DNA of 64,000 nucleotides, taken from assembly GCA_963724535.1 (NCBI GenBank), contig CAVRVD010000009.1, forward strand, positions 52,602 through 116,601, written 5' to 3'. The notes under the pieces are model-generated. The model searched no databases and was not told where the DNA came from. It saw only the letters and a list, made by a program, of their open reading frames with translations. The translations under genes and the position numbers were made by a program. Shown here in pieces: positions 28,312 to 37,683 of this stretch. The stretch is from JADJPO01 sp963724535 (GTDB taxonomy: Bacteria > Actinomycetota > Actinomycetes > Actinomycetales > Kineosporiaceae). Positions within the stretch are counted from its first letter, which is position 1. Every line of letters begins with the position of its first letter.

Positions 28312-28665
28312 GTTTGCGACGAACCTTGCTGGCGTCGCCGCCCGCGCTGATCGATTGTCAAGGGCCATTGAGTTCTGCCCAGGGCGGTCCTTCGCAGTGC
28401 TTGCGACTTCGGTTCGGTTCTGTCAGCGTCAACCCGATGTCGGGTATGCGGAGCTGGTCCCTTCCGGCTTCGATCAACGCCACGGTGGTGCCGGGTTCTT
28501 CGGGCCGACGAGATCGTCCCCGATGCGGGCGTCGAAGAAGGGGACGCACTTCAGCTGAAGCCAACTCGGCACTCCACAACGCTAGAAGGCGAGCACTTCA
28601 GAAACGGACGTCTACGACTACCTGATCATCGGCGTCACCGCCGGCACGGTCACGCCCCGCCCGTC
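28312..28665. other. Stretch without a supported gene
   Basis: About 350 bases. A short minus-strand piece near 28500-28560 (CVPFFDARIGDDLVGPKNP) is protein-like but too short to assign. No repeats or RNA seen. Confidence 0.35.
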
Positions 28666-29145
28666 TCACCCTGCCGCGCCCCGAATCGACCCCACCCCGT
28701 CGAGCGAGACCACGACGTGGCGGGAGGAGGCAAGGGCGTCGATGCGGGTGTAGGGGCTCCGGGGGTGCACGAAGACCTCGACATCTTCTTCGAACCAGTG
28801 GTCGAGGGCCTCGAACTCGATCCTCACCAGCTCTCCGAGCTCGGGATGGGCGGGATAGGCCTATACCGCGCTTTCGATGGTTTGGCCAGCGCACACGAGG
28901 TTGTACCGGACTGCTCCGTCGGGGGGTCTTCTGGTGTTCCCGGAGTCGGCCGCCGCGACGAGGTCTCCCATGACGTCATCTCGAGGGAAGTACCACCACG
29001 GCCAATACGGGACCTCCCACACGTACTGGTAGTGGCGGGAGTCGACAACCACCTGGCCATTCAGAAGGCCGCGGATCCACTTGTGGCCGGGGAGGATTTG
29101 GAGGTTGCCGCCCAGGGGTGTCGTCGGGGGTTCATCGAGATCCAT
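28666..29145 (-). pseudogene. DUF427 protein interrupted by an amber codon
   Basis: The frame starts MDLDEPPTTPLGG at 29145. It carries the DUF427 hallmarks YVWEVPYWPWWYFPRDDV and TIESAV, then meets TAG at 28861-28863 exactly where the family has Trp (AVW). Without any shift it continues as AYPAHPELGELVRIEFEAL and EDVEVFVHPRSPYTRIDAL to a stop at 28666. This single-base TGG to TAG change splits an otherwise well-kept domain; the C-terminal second DUF427 half is short. It follows the SnoaL-like gene by 22 bases and was probably in its operon. Confidence 0.75.
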
Positions 29146-29166
29146 TTGTGCTTGGTGTCCCCTCGG

Positions 29167-29928
29167 TCAGACCCGGGTGGGGTCGGCAAAGAGTTCGGGC
29201 GGTGGAGAGACGTCGTCATAGATGCGCACGGCGTCCAACAGGCCTGCCGGCGACCGCACGTACACGGCGGAGCCGGCTTGGGCTGGGAGGTCGGCTGGGC
29301 CCCAACGGTCACACACGTACTCGAAGGCCAACGCGGCGCCATCGTCGATGATGGTGCACAACTGCAACAGGACCGGCCCACCCGAAAACGCGGGCATGTA
29401 GAAATCCATGCGTGCCGCCCCCTTGTGCTTGAAACCCGCGCCGGCCGGCTCCCGGACATATCCGTCGCGTTCGAACAGCGCATCAAGTGCCTCGGCGTCT
29501 CCCGCTGCCATCGCTGCTTCATAGGCTCCGATCGGTGGGGCCGGCTCGATTTCGACATCGGGCGAGACCAGGGGTTGGCGGATGATGTGCTCGCCCGTCA
29601 AGGGGTAGGTGGAGTGGTAGGCGCGCAGCGCGCTGATCTTGTCGCCGGCGAGCACGGCCACCAGATGCAGGGGCAGGTCGATGGCTTCGCCGTCTTGGGT
29701 GATGGCCAGGTTGTACTCGGCCGAGGTGTGGCTGTCGGTCACGATGTGATTGATCGCTTGGACCGTCGCCTGGTGGCCAGCCAGCCACGCCCCCTCATCT
29801 CGCACCCATTCGGCCACTGGCTGGTTGCCGCGCAGCGGGGTATCGACTGTGGCATCTGTTGTGAACCGGCCCGCGATTCCGCTGCCGGTGACGAGGTCCT
29901 CGTACAGTCCGGATACCGGGTTTCGCAT
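29167..29928 (-). CDS. Tandem SnoaL/NTF2-like protein
   Basis: A 253-residue protein made of two NTF2-like (cone-shaped, ketosteroid-isomerase-type) domains. The first spans about residues 5-115 (GIAGRFTTDATVDTPLRG...) and the second about 130-250 (YEAAMAAGDAEALDALFERDG, start of a SnoaL domain). Such folds act as isomerases, cyclases or binding proteins; the catalytic identity is not visible. ATG at 29928 follows GGAGA by six bases. It sits just upstream of the broken DUF427 gene. Confidence 0.78.
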   Translation of the reverse strand: MRNPVSGLYEDLVTGSGIAGRFTTDATVDTPLRGNQPVAEWVRDEGAWLAGHQATVQAINHIVTDSHTSAEYNLAITQDGEAIDLPLHLVAVLAGDKISALRAYHSTYPLTGEHIIRQPLVSPDVEIEPAPPIGAYEAAMAAGDAEALDALFERDGYVREPAGAGFKHKGAARMDFYMPAFSGGPVLLQLCTIIDDGAALAFEYVCDRWGPADLPAQAGSAVYVRSPAGLLDAVRIYDDVSPPPELFADPTRV

Positions 29929-30287
29929 CTGCTTGTCTCCCCATCGGGCTCGGCGAGTTCCTCTTCCTGCCCAGCTTGGACCTTCCCTCGATTGCTGTTC
30001 TGGTACCAGAGTGACAGGCCATGGTCGGATCTCGACATGTTTCGGATCGGGCACCGATCGACATCGAGTACACCCCCCCGGCCGGAACGCATGCGTCGGG
30101 ATCATCCACGGGGGTCGGCAGGCCCAGCTCGGCGCGAGTCCGCCGGACCGACCAGCCCAGGGGCGCCACGTCGCCCAGATGGACATGCACGACGTCCGCG
30201 TGGTCGGTGCCCGGCAGCCATCGAGGGAGCTCCCGTCAACGCTGTAAACCGGCTGAGGAACGGTGGAATCAGGAGTCGAGACGCGAT
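29929..30287. other. Stretch with an unassigned minus-strand fragment
   Basis: On the minus strand, about 30220-30030 encodes a natural-looking segment (DHADVVHVHLGDVAPLGWSV and PAGGVYSMSIGARS) without a recognisable family, proper start or downstream continuation. It may be the remains of a gene. Nothing else was seen. Confidence 0.35.
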
Positions 30288-31482
30288 TCACTCCTCGGCC
30301 CGCCACGCCGTCCACAGGCTGATCCGTCCGCCGCCGGTCTGTAGCAGGGAGCGCCGATAGAGCCGCTCGCCGATCCTGATGGAGACGATGGCGGTGAGTG
30401 CCAGCACGGCAAGGGCGATCGCGGCCTGCCACCACGGCGCGGTGCCCTGGACCAGCCGGATCGGCATCAGCACCGCCGACAGCGGCGGCACGAAGGAAGC
30501 CGCGACCAGCCACTGCCCGCGCAGGAGCAGAGCGGCGAAGAAGACGACCATGGTCAGGATGGTCAGCGGGGCGGTGGTGGCCTGGAGGTCCTCGGAGCGG
30601 TTGGCCAGCGACCCGGCCACCGCCCACAGGCTCGCCAGCACGGCGAACCCGGCCAGGAAGAACAGCACGAACCATGCCACCGGCCCGGACAGGCTCGGTA
30701 CCAGCCCGGAGTAGTCGGTGAACGACAGGCCCACCATGCCGACCGCCACGTACACGCCGAGCTGTACGACGGCGATCATTATGTTGCCCAACACCTTTCC
30801 GGCGAGCAGCTGGCGCAACGGGATGGCGGTCGCGATAATTTCGACGATCCGGGACTGCTTCTCCTCCAGCACGCTGTTGGCCAGGGTTACCCCGAACAGC
30901 AGGGCAGCGATGTAGAAGAGCATCGCGAACGCGAAGCCGACCGCTTGTGCGAGGTCGGCCCGCTGGGCGTCACCCTCCAAGAAGTCCGTCCCGAGCTAGG
31001 AGCCGCGTTCCAGCGCCTGTGCGGTAGTGCCCACCGCGGCGGCGTTCTCGGTTAACGTCTGGTTTCGGATCATTTGGCGAGCAACGGATATCAGGTCGCC
31101 CTTGGCCCCGGAGCGAGTGGTGAGCAGCCAGCCGTCGGCACTGCGGTGCAGCCAGGCGTCTGCCTCGTCCTGCGTGACCTGGGCCCGCGCCGCCTGCTCG
31201 TCCGGTACCTGCGTGATGGCTCACGACCACATTGGCGTCGATCTGCGGCGCGCCCTCACGGATCGCCTGCCCCATGGCGACGGCAGCGGGTGTTGAGGCG
31301 ACCGTGTAGGTATGGGTGCGGTCGGCCAGGAAGGCCCGCACACCGAGTAGGGCGGCGATCAGGGCCACCGTGGCGAGGGTGCTGAATACGAACGTCTTGT
31401 CGGTGAGCTTGACCGTGACCTCCCGGACCGCGACCAGCTGCCAGGCACGCTCGGAACCGCTGGGAACCTCGTTCGTCGTCAT
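30288..31482 (-). pseudogene. ABC-2 type transporter permease, frameshift plus amber stop
   Basis: The minus-strand coding trail starts MTTNEVPSGSERAWQLVAV at 31482, with the first membrane segment. It shifts frame near 31215, continues as AQVTQDEADAWLHRSADGWL and IRNQTLTENAAAVGT, and meets TAG at about 30996-30998. In the same frame it then resumes as LGTDFLEGDAQ and the large membrane region to 30288 (VLEEKQSRIVEIIATAIP and KVLGNIMI, typical of NatB/ABC-2 permeases). No ATPase gene accompanies it. It is non-functional unless both defects are sequencing errors. Confidence 0.8.
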
Positions 31483-31539
31483 GCCGCCACCTGGGGTCAG
31501 CAGGGCCACCCGGGTCGGCGGGGTCGCGATGCCGATGGA

Positions 31540-32442
31540 CGTCGTCCGTCTGTTCGTGGGTGCGCAGCGTCCCGAGCAGCCCGCGCATCTGGGTGACCGC
31601 CTCACGCGAGGACTGCTCGATCTCGCCGAGGGCCGTTCGAGCCGCCTCTTTGTGTTCGGGCCCTCGGCCCAGCACCCGCCGGGCGGCCCCCGCCTGCACG
31701 CCGATCACCGACACGTGGTGCGCCACGACGTCATGAAGCTCGCGGGCGATCCGCAGCCGTTCCTCGACAACGGCCCGGCGGCGCAGCTCCTCGCCCTGAG
31801 TGGCGAGCAGCTCTGCCTGCTCGGCGAGCCGTGCCCGCTGGCGGGCACTGCGCCAGGACAGCTGACCGGCCAGGACGGCGCCGCCGAAGTACACCACGTT
31901 CACCAGCGCGGCGAGCAGCACGGCCGCGGTGATCGGCTGCACGGTGCCGTAGTTTCGAGCGGCGTCCGCGTCGAGCTGGGCCCAGATCTCGTCGACTCCG
32001 CGTCCGAGGGCGAAGTGCCAGGCGAGCCAGATGAACATGAACGCCACCACGGCGCCGATCACGATCACCAACTCGCGCCGGTTGCAGGCCCAGGCGACCC
32101 CGGAGAAGTACGCCGCGAAGTAGATGATCTGCATCGAGAGCTGGGCCATCACTTCCGGCAAGGTGATCCCGACGACGAACATGTGCGCCGCGGCGAGTGT
32201 CGCGACGCTGAGCGGCCAGCGACGCCGTCCGACCAGTAGCAGCGCGCCCAGTGCGACCGCCAGCCATGGGACCCAGGTTGGCCCGTCGAGGTCCTGCAGC
32301 CCACCCAGGCTGCGGGTCAGCTCCAGGGTGAACGTGCTGAAGCCCAGGCCACCGCGCCCACGCCGAGGTCGGCACCGCCCAGCCGGCCGGGACGCGGCCA
32401 TGGGTCGTCCACCGCGAAGAACTCACCGATCCGGTGCAGCAT
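31540..32442 (-). pseudogene. Sensor histidine kinase, truncated and frameshifted
   Basis: MLHRIGEFFAVDDPWPRPGR at 32442 is followed by a frameshift near 32345 and then FSTFTLELTRSLGGL. Membrane segments and the HisKA_3 helix follow, with RIARELHDVVAHHVSVI containing the phospho-acceptor His. The trail ends near 31540 just after LLGTLRTHEQ, so the whole HATPase domain is gone. The sequence runs directly into the start region of the ABC permease. A deletion that removed the kinase end, and probably a response regulator and ABC ATPase, is the simplest reading. An IS1380 copy lies 45 bases upstream of its start. Confidence 0.78.
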
Positions 32443-32486
32443 GCCGCGCTGGGACCTCGTGGCTGATCGCACACCTCAAGACTAGG

Positions 32487-34375
32487 CCTCCAGCAAGCGT
32501 GTCGGCGTGTCTGATGGGCGCCGGGCAGCACAAAGGCCTTACCTTGCATGGGTTTGCGACTCCAACGCAGCCCGGCAAGGAAGGCCTTTGTGGTGAAGAA
32601 GATACCCCAGGATCAGAGCCGACGGAACGCGGCACGACGGCGCCGGCGGGTCGCGGCCCGGCACCGGTTGGCCGGGCACTGGAGCCCCCAGCCGGCGCCG
32701 ATGCTGACCACGGGCCCGGTCGGCTACGAGGTCGGCGCGACCGTGGACGCCACCAGTTTCGGGGGGATCGCCGCCCTGCACCGGCTGGTCACGAAGCTGG
32801 GGCTGGTCGAGGCGATCGACGCCGACCTGGACCTGTTGAAGGTGCACCTGCCCTACCACGAGTCCGATCACGTGCTGAACCTGGCCTACAACGTGGCCTG
32901 CGGCGGGACCCGGTTGGAGGACATCGAACGGCTGCGGCACGACACCGCGTACCTGAACGCCCTGGGCGCGGACCTGATCCCGGACCCGACCACCGCGGGG
33001 GACTTCTGCCGCCGCTTCACCGAGGCCGACGTCATCACACTGATGGAGGCGATCAACTCGGTCCGCCCGAAGCTGTGGGCCGGCCGGGGCCGGGACCTGC
33101 TCGGCCCGGTCGCCTACCTCGACGTCGACGGCACCCTCGCGCCGACCACCGGCGCCAAGAAGGCCGGGATGGACATCTCCTACAAAGGGATCTGGGGCTA
33201 CCACCCGCTGATCCTGTCCCTGGCGAACACCCGGGAGGTGCTGTACCTGGTCAACCGGCCCGGCAACGTCCCCAGCCACACCGGGGCCGCCGCATGGATC
33301 GACAAGGCCATCGACCTGGTCACCCCGCACGCGCCGCGGGTCTGCCTGCGCGGGGACACCGACTTCTCCCTCACCGCCCACTTCGACACCTGGGCGAGCC
33401 CGGGTCGACTTCGTGTTCGGGATGGACAACACCACCGCCCTGCGCACCCGCGCCGAGGCCCTCGAGGAGTCCAGCTGGCGACGGCTGCACCGACCCGCCC
33501 CCTACACCAACGTCGACCGGACAGATCCGCGCCCGCCGCGAGGACACCAAGGCGGCCATCGTCACCGACCGGGACTACCTGAACCTGCACCTGAACTACG
33601 AGGACGTCGCCGAGTTCACCTACACCCCCGGCAAGTGCACCCGCGCCTACCGGGTGATCGCGCTGCGCAAGAACATCACCCGCGCCCGCGGCGAACACGT
33701 CCTGCTCGAGGAGATCCGCTACTTCTTCTACATCACCACCCTCACCGAGGTCACCGCCGAGCAGATCGTCGCCGAGGCCAACGACCGCTGCGACCAGGAG
33801 AACGTCATCGAGCAGCTGAAGAACGGGGTCAACGCCCTGCGCGTGCCGCTGTACGACCTGGTCTCCAACGGGGCGTACATGGTCATCGCCGCCCTGGCCT
33901 GGAACATCAAGTCCTGGTTCGCGATGATGATGCACCGCAAGAGCGACCGCCGTGACTACCTCCGGATGGAGTTCCGCCGGTTCCTCAACACCGTCATCCT
34001 CATCCCCGCCATGATCCTGCGCCGGGCCCGCAGCATCACCATCCGCCTGATCGGCTACACCCCGGCCATCGACCGGCTGCTCACCGTCTGGGCCACCACC
34101 GAACGCACCCGCTTCGGCTGACCCCACGCCGAACCCGAACATCACACTCCTGCCCCGACCGTGGCGGACCCGCCACGGCACTCAAACCTGCCCAAGCTCC
34201 GAAACCCCGCCCACCACGAGCCGCTCCGCCGCCGCCGACCGCGCAGTAACAACCCCCAGCACCCCTCCGATCCCGCTCAGGCCCGTGAACCGACCCTGAG
34301 GCGACCCCGCCAACCACCACCCAGAATGATCAACTCGGCAACAGTCCACTCACCCGCAGACACGCTTATTTGAGG
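32487..34375 (+). mobile_element. IS1380-type insertion sequence, 1.9 kb
   Basis: The ends are imperfect 24-bp inverted repeats: CCTCCAGCAAGCGTGTCGGC at 32487 and, on the opposite strand at 34375, CCTCAAATAAGCGTGTCTGC; 19 of 24 positions match. The hexamer ACTAGG occurs directly outside both ends (32481-32486 and 34376-34381), a target duplication. The family usually makes 4-5 bp, so one or two bases may match by chance. The single transposase frame is broken twice. The element sits in the promoter region of the decayed histidine kinase gene. Confidence 0.85.
32590..34121 (+). pseudogene. IS1380 family transposase with two +1 frameshifts
   Basis: The DDE transposase reads from GTG 32590 (VVKKIPQDQSRRNAARRRR) through GTRLEDIERLR, AYLDVDGTLAPTTGAKKAG and the DTDFSLTAHFDTWA region. 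It shifts near 33400 into VDFVFGMDNTTALRTRAEAL and shifts again near 33520 into the C-terminal frame (DTKAAIVTDRDYLNLHL ... TIRLIGYTPAIDRLL). Each shift corresponds to one extra base. About 510 residues would be restored by correcting both, so the copy is young and the damage minimal. Confidence 0.85.
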
Positions 34376-34388
34376 ACTAGGCAGAACC

Positions 34389-34835
34389 GTGGACGGCTTC
34401 CTCCCCCTGGAGGGGGACAGCAGGATCGATGGGTGCACTGGCGCACGCCGCTTCCCGCGCGGCCAGCACCAAGTGGTCTGGTCGCTGGGTGGCAACCTGT
34501 TGGCGAGTCTTCAGGGGTGGGAATGGTTGCTCGCCCCGATCGGTCTTGTGAAACTGATCGCAGCCGTGGCGCCGATCGCTCTGGCCCGCACGGGCTGGCC
34601 GGTCCGTCCGCTCTCGCGCTCGGCGTGTTGGTTCGCCACCTTGACCCTGATCGCATGGGGTGGAATGAGCACGGTTGTGGGCAACTTGGTCCTCGCGGGA
34701 GCGATTCAGCCGCAGTCCGGCTACGACCGCTTGGGCATGATCGGCCACGCCTACCTTTGGGATCCGCTGTTCCTCGCCTGGGGCGTGGCCCTGGCGACCG
34801 GCCTTCTTTCCTCCCGAAGCCACAGGGTTCAGTGA
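34389..34835 (+). CDS. DUF3995-like membrane protein
   Basis: A 148-residue frame from GTG 34389. After about 25 atypical residues it shows the DUF3995 pattern: VVWSLGGNLLASL, three hydrophobic helices, and the closing YDRLGMIGHAYLWDPLFLAWG. The expected first membrane helix is replaced by unrelated sequence, so the gene may be 5'-truncated or start further in. It begins eight bases after the IS1380 target duplication. Function of the family is unknown. Confidence 0.55.
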   Translation: MDGFLPLEGDSRIDGCTGARRFPRGQHQVVWSLGGNLLASLQGWEWLLAPIGLVKLIAAVAPIALARTGWPVRPLSRSACWFATLTLIAWGGMSTVVGNLVLAGAIQPQSGYDRLGMIGHAYLWDPLFLAWGVALATGLLSSRSHRVQ

Positions 34836-34883
34836 CTGTCCACCACACCCGTGCCGTCCCGATCGTGGATCGGCATGCGGCGA

Positions 34884-35243
34884 CTACTCCCAGGGCTGCT
34901 GGGGATCGAGGTGTCGTCGCAACTCTATTGCGTCGTGGAGGACCCGATCGACGACCAGGACGTCGCCGTCGCGTCGGCAGATCAGGAAGTGCCGCGGGCG
35001 GTGGACGTTTCCACCGGGCGAGCGAGTGCGGCTCCGCGCCAGATGCCAGGAGAACACCCCGTCACCCAGCTCAGGGCGGACCGTCCGCCCGACCTCGTCG
35101 AGGCGCGTGGCCGCGTCGCGGATTGCTGTGGTGATCAGTGCCTCGTAGCGCTTGCGTGATTCCTCACCGAACTGGTCGTGCGACCAGGCAAGGATCGAGA
35201 CGATGTCGTCCTTGGCGGCATGGGTGAGGCGATACCTCGCCAT
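34884..35243 (-). CDS. parE: ParE-like toxin of a type II TA system
   Basis: A 119-residue RelE/ParE-fold protein: MARYRLTHAAKDDIVSILAW and YEALITTAIRDAA form the N-terminal helices, followed by C-terminal strands (HFLICRRDGDVLVVDRVLHD). ParE toxins poison DNA gyrase; RelE relatives cut mRNA, and the sequence alone favours ParE because of its partner. Its ATG overlaps the antitoxin stop codon (TGATG at 35241-35245). The toxin is intact while the antitoxin gene is frameshifted, which is unexpected if the toxin is active. Confidence 0.85.
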   Translation of the reverse strand: MARYRLTHAAKDDIVSILAWSHDQFGEESRKRYEALITTAIRDAATRLDEVGRTVRPELGDGVFSWHLARSRTRSPGGNVHRPRHFLICRRDGDVLVVDRVLHDAIELRRHLDPQQPWE

Positions 35244-35529
35244 CAGCCCGCTGACTGAGTCTCCGCCGCGCGGACGCCGAGCTGCCCGACGAAGTCGTCG
35301 AGAGACTCGTCATCGACTTCGTCGAAACGCCCCGAGGCGAGATCCGACCAGCCCTGCTCGTTGCTTGGCGCTGGACGGCAATCTTGGCCGCTTCTTCGGC
35401 TTGCTCGCGCTCCAAGAGCCGAGGACCTTCGCGCAGCACCTCACTGGCGTACTGGTAACGCCTAGACTTCACCAGCGCCTCAACGAGTTCGTGCTGGTGC
35501 TGACTCAGGACAACGTTCTTCGTCGCCAC
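35243..35529 (-). pseudogene. parD: ParD-like antitoxin, frameshifted in the toxin-binding half
   Basis: GTG 35529, five bases after GGAGGTGG, begins ATKNVVLSQHQHELVEALV and RYQYASEVLREGPRLLE, the ParD ribbon-helix-helix DNA-binding domain. The original frame ends in unrelated Arg/Ser-rich sequence. Shifting frame near 35360 restores NEQGWSDLASGRFDEVDD and ESLDDFVGQLGVRAAETQS with a stop overlapping parE. The shift removes the acidic toxin-neutralising tail. DNA binding could remain. Confidence 0.82.
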
Positions 35530-35928
35530 GGCGACCACCTCCGTTGGCAGTATTTGCCATCGCTTGGCCGCGGGTTCGGATCGCCGCAAGCCGAACCTCC
35601 AGCGGGTCGCCGAGCGTGGCCTGGTCCCGGCCTGGTCCCTGACTGCCGACCGAAGGCCACGCAATCCCGCACGACCCGCCCGGTGAACATTGCCGTGGGG
35701 GTGGGTTATCTGGGACATCTCGCGCCACCGACTACGGGGCGCGTCCGACCTGTGGCCGCCAAGGGCGGGACTCAGGCAACCCCCACCCGATCGTCGGCCA
35801 AGACGACCGGGCGCCTCGGCACAAGATGCAGGATCTCGCATGAATATGCGCAGGGCGGTGCATCCCCAATTCGGCAGAGTCGCGCTTGGCGGATCGCGGA
35901 GTGGTGGCAGCGTTGGTCTACCTGGTGG
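35530..35928. other. Upstream region of parDE, no supported gene
   Basis: About 400 bases. It should hold the parDE promoter near 35540-35600. Open frames on both strands look like shadows. No clear inverted repeat or RNA gene was found. Confidence 0.4.
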
Positions 35929-36255
35929 TCACGTCGACGGGGGTTGCCTCTGGGCGATGCCGCGGCAGATCCCGGGTGCGAGCACGCCGGTCCGGTCGGC
36001 GGCGATGCGGATGTAGGCGACCGCTGCCCATGCGGCGTAGCGCCAGAAGTCGTCGGCCGGCCACCAGGCGACCTCGTCCAACAGGTCGACCTCGACACCG
36101 CCGTGCTGGGCCGCCGCAGCCAGGACGGCGAACTGCAGCTTGCGCCGGTCCCGCCCGGTGAGCTCGCACTCGGGCAGGAACCGCTCCCGGATCCCGGCCA
36201 GGTCGAGCGGATGAGCCCGGTCCACCCCGGCCCAGTCGAGGGCGTCGGCGGCCAC
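35929..36255 (-). CDS. Conserved-looking hypothetical protein, 108 residues
   Basis: An acidic, Trp-rich helical protein: ADALDWAGVDRAHPLDLAGI, RRKLQFAVLAAAAQHGG and DDFWRYAAWAAVAYIRIAAD. The frame stays open upstream (PRNNTFPGEVLLR precedes the GTG at 36255), so the true start may lie nearer 36310. I recall similar uncharacterised actinobacterial proteins but assign no function. Confidence 0.6.
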   Translation of the reverse strand: MAADALDWAGVDRAHPLDLAGIRERFLPECELTGRDRRKLQFAVLAAAAQHGGVEVDLLDEVAWWPADDFWRYAAWAAVAYIRIAADRTGVLAPGICRGIAQRQPPST

Positions 36256-36557
36256 CCGGAGGAGGACCTCGCCCGGGAACGTGTTGTTCCGCGGGCACGA
36301 GCGGACGGTGAGTGCCTGCGCGCGGCCCGCAGAGCGCCGCTTCGTCTGTCACGCCCAAACCGTGTGCCCGACCGTGGGTGGGCGGTCCGACGGGGCCCGA
36401 CGAAGGGGACCGCGCTCATTCCGATCGCTCCGTAGCAGAGGTAGCACAGTGCGTGAGGAGGGCTGGGTCGACCCTTCACGCTGCCTTATCGCACGTTGTC
36501 ATGGTGTGGCCTAGGCTGCCCGGATTCCGTGTCCCCGATCGGGAAGAGAGAGAGCTC

Positions 36558-37481
36558 GTGCCCCGAGGCCGCCACCGCGCGGAGCCCGTCAGGCGCCCCC
36601 TTCCTCGTCTCCCGCGTCAGGTTGCCCGCCCGGCCTCCGGCGTCGGCGTGGGTGCGGCGCTGCTGACCTCGGCCCTGGTCGTCACCCTCTGGCCGAACAC
36701 CGGCCCGGCTCCGGGCAGCGCGGCGGTTATCACTGCCGCCGACCAGCGGCTGGACGCCGCACCGGCTGCCGACGCCCTCGGTGCCGCCGCGGCCCTCAGG
36801 ACACAGGAGAGGGCGAGCCGAGACAGGACCGCCTCCGCAGCGCCGGCGACCCCCGTCGCCACAGCGCGCGAGCCCGAGCCTGTCCCGGCCGTCGTGGGGC
36901 AGATCTGGGCTACGACCAACGTCACCATCCGCTCCGGCCCGTCGGCCGGTCAAGACCGCATCGGCACCCTCAAGGCCCTCAATCGGATCGGCATCACCGG
37001 TGACACCAAGAGCGGCTGGACCCAGGTGGTGACCGACGGGCGCGCCGGATGGGTCAGGTCGACCTACCTGTCCACGTCGAAACCGAACCCGAAGCCGAAG
37101 AGCGCGTCGGCAGGGGTGTCGGACGCGCCGTGCTCCATCAGCTCCACCATCGAGTCGCACCTGACGTCGAACGCCCGTTCGGTGTATCGCGCGGTGTGTG
37201 CCGCCTTCGGGGATTCTGCGTCGTCCTTCGGCGGCTACCGTGCCGGGGACGGCGGCGACCACGGCAGCGGCAGGGCCGTCGACATCATGGTGTCAGGCGA
37301 GCCGGGTTGGGTGATCGCCAGATACGTCCAGGCTCATGCCCGCGACCTGGGTGTCAGCTACGTGATCTACCAGCAGCAGATCTGGATGGCCGGCAACGCG
37401 ACCAGCCAGTGGAAGGCCATGGCGGATCGCGGCAGCAGGACCGCGAACCACTACGATCACGTTCACGTCAGCGTCTCGTAG
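36558..37481 (+). CDS. Secreted SH3-domain cell-wall protein
   Basis: A 307-residue exported protein: basic N-terminus, a hydrophobic segment (GVGVGAALLTSALVVTLW), a Thr/Ala/Pro-rich linker, and a bacterial SH3 domain (ATTNVTIRSGPSAGQDRIGT ... GWVRSTYLS, about residues 118-172). The C-terminal 110-residue domain has FGGYRAGDGGDHGSGRAVDI and ends NHYDHVHVSVS. That His/Asp-containing domain recurs in actinobacterial secreted proteins and resembles D,D-peptidase folds (HxxGxAxD...HDHVH), suggesting peptidoglycan binding or cleavage. GTG 36558 follows GAGAGAGAG. Confidence 0.8.
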   Translation: MPRGRHRAEPVRRPLPRLPRQVARPASGVGVGAALLTSALVVTLWPNTGPAPGSAAVITAADQRLDAAPAADALGAAAALRTQERASRDRTASAAPATPVATAREPEPVPAVVGQIWATTNVTIRSGPSAGQDRIGTLKALNRIGITGDTKSGWTQVVTDGRAGWVRSTYLSTSKPNPKPKSASAGVSDAPCSISSTIESHLTSNARSVYRAVCAAFGDSASSFGGYRAGDGGDHGSGRAVDIMVSGEPGWVIARYVQAHARDLGVSYVIYQQQIWMAGNATSQWKAMADRGSRTANHYDHVHVSVS

Positions 37482-37683
37482 GCAGGTGCCCTGTCGTCGA
37501 GGATCACCGCCGGCGTCCCTACGGCGGTCACCCCAGCGCTCGTCGTCCAGCTCGACCACGTTCTCCACGCCGTGCAGTGTGGCGGGGCAGACGGCGACCG
37601 GCGAAGGGTTCCGCGATTCAGCGCGGTCGAGGGGGGCCTGGGCCCCATGCGATCGGGCCGTCTGGCCCTCTAGCGTCACGGTT

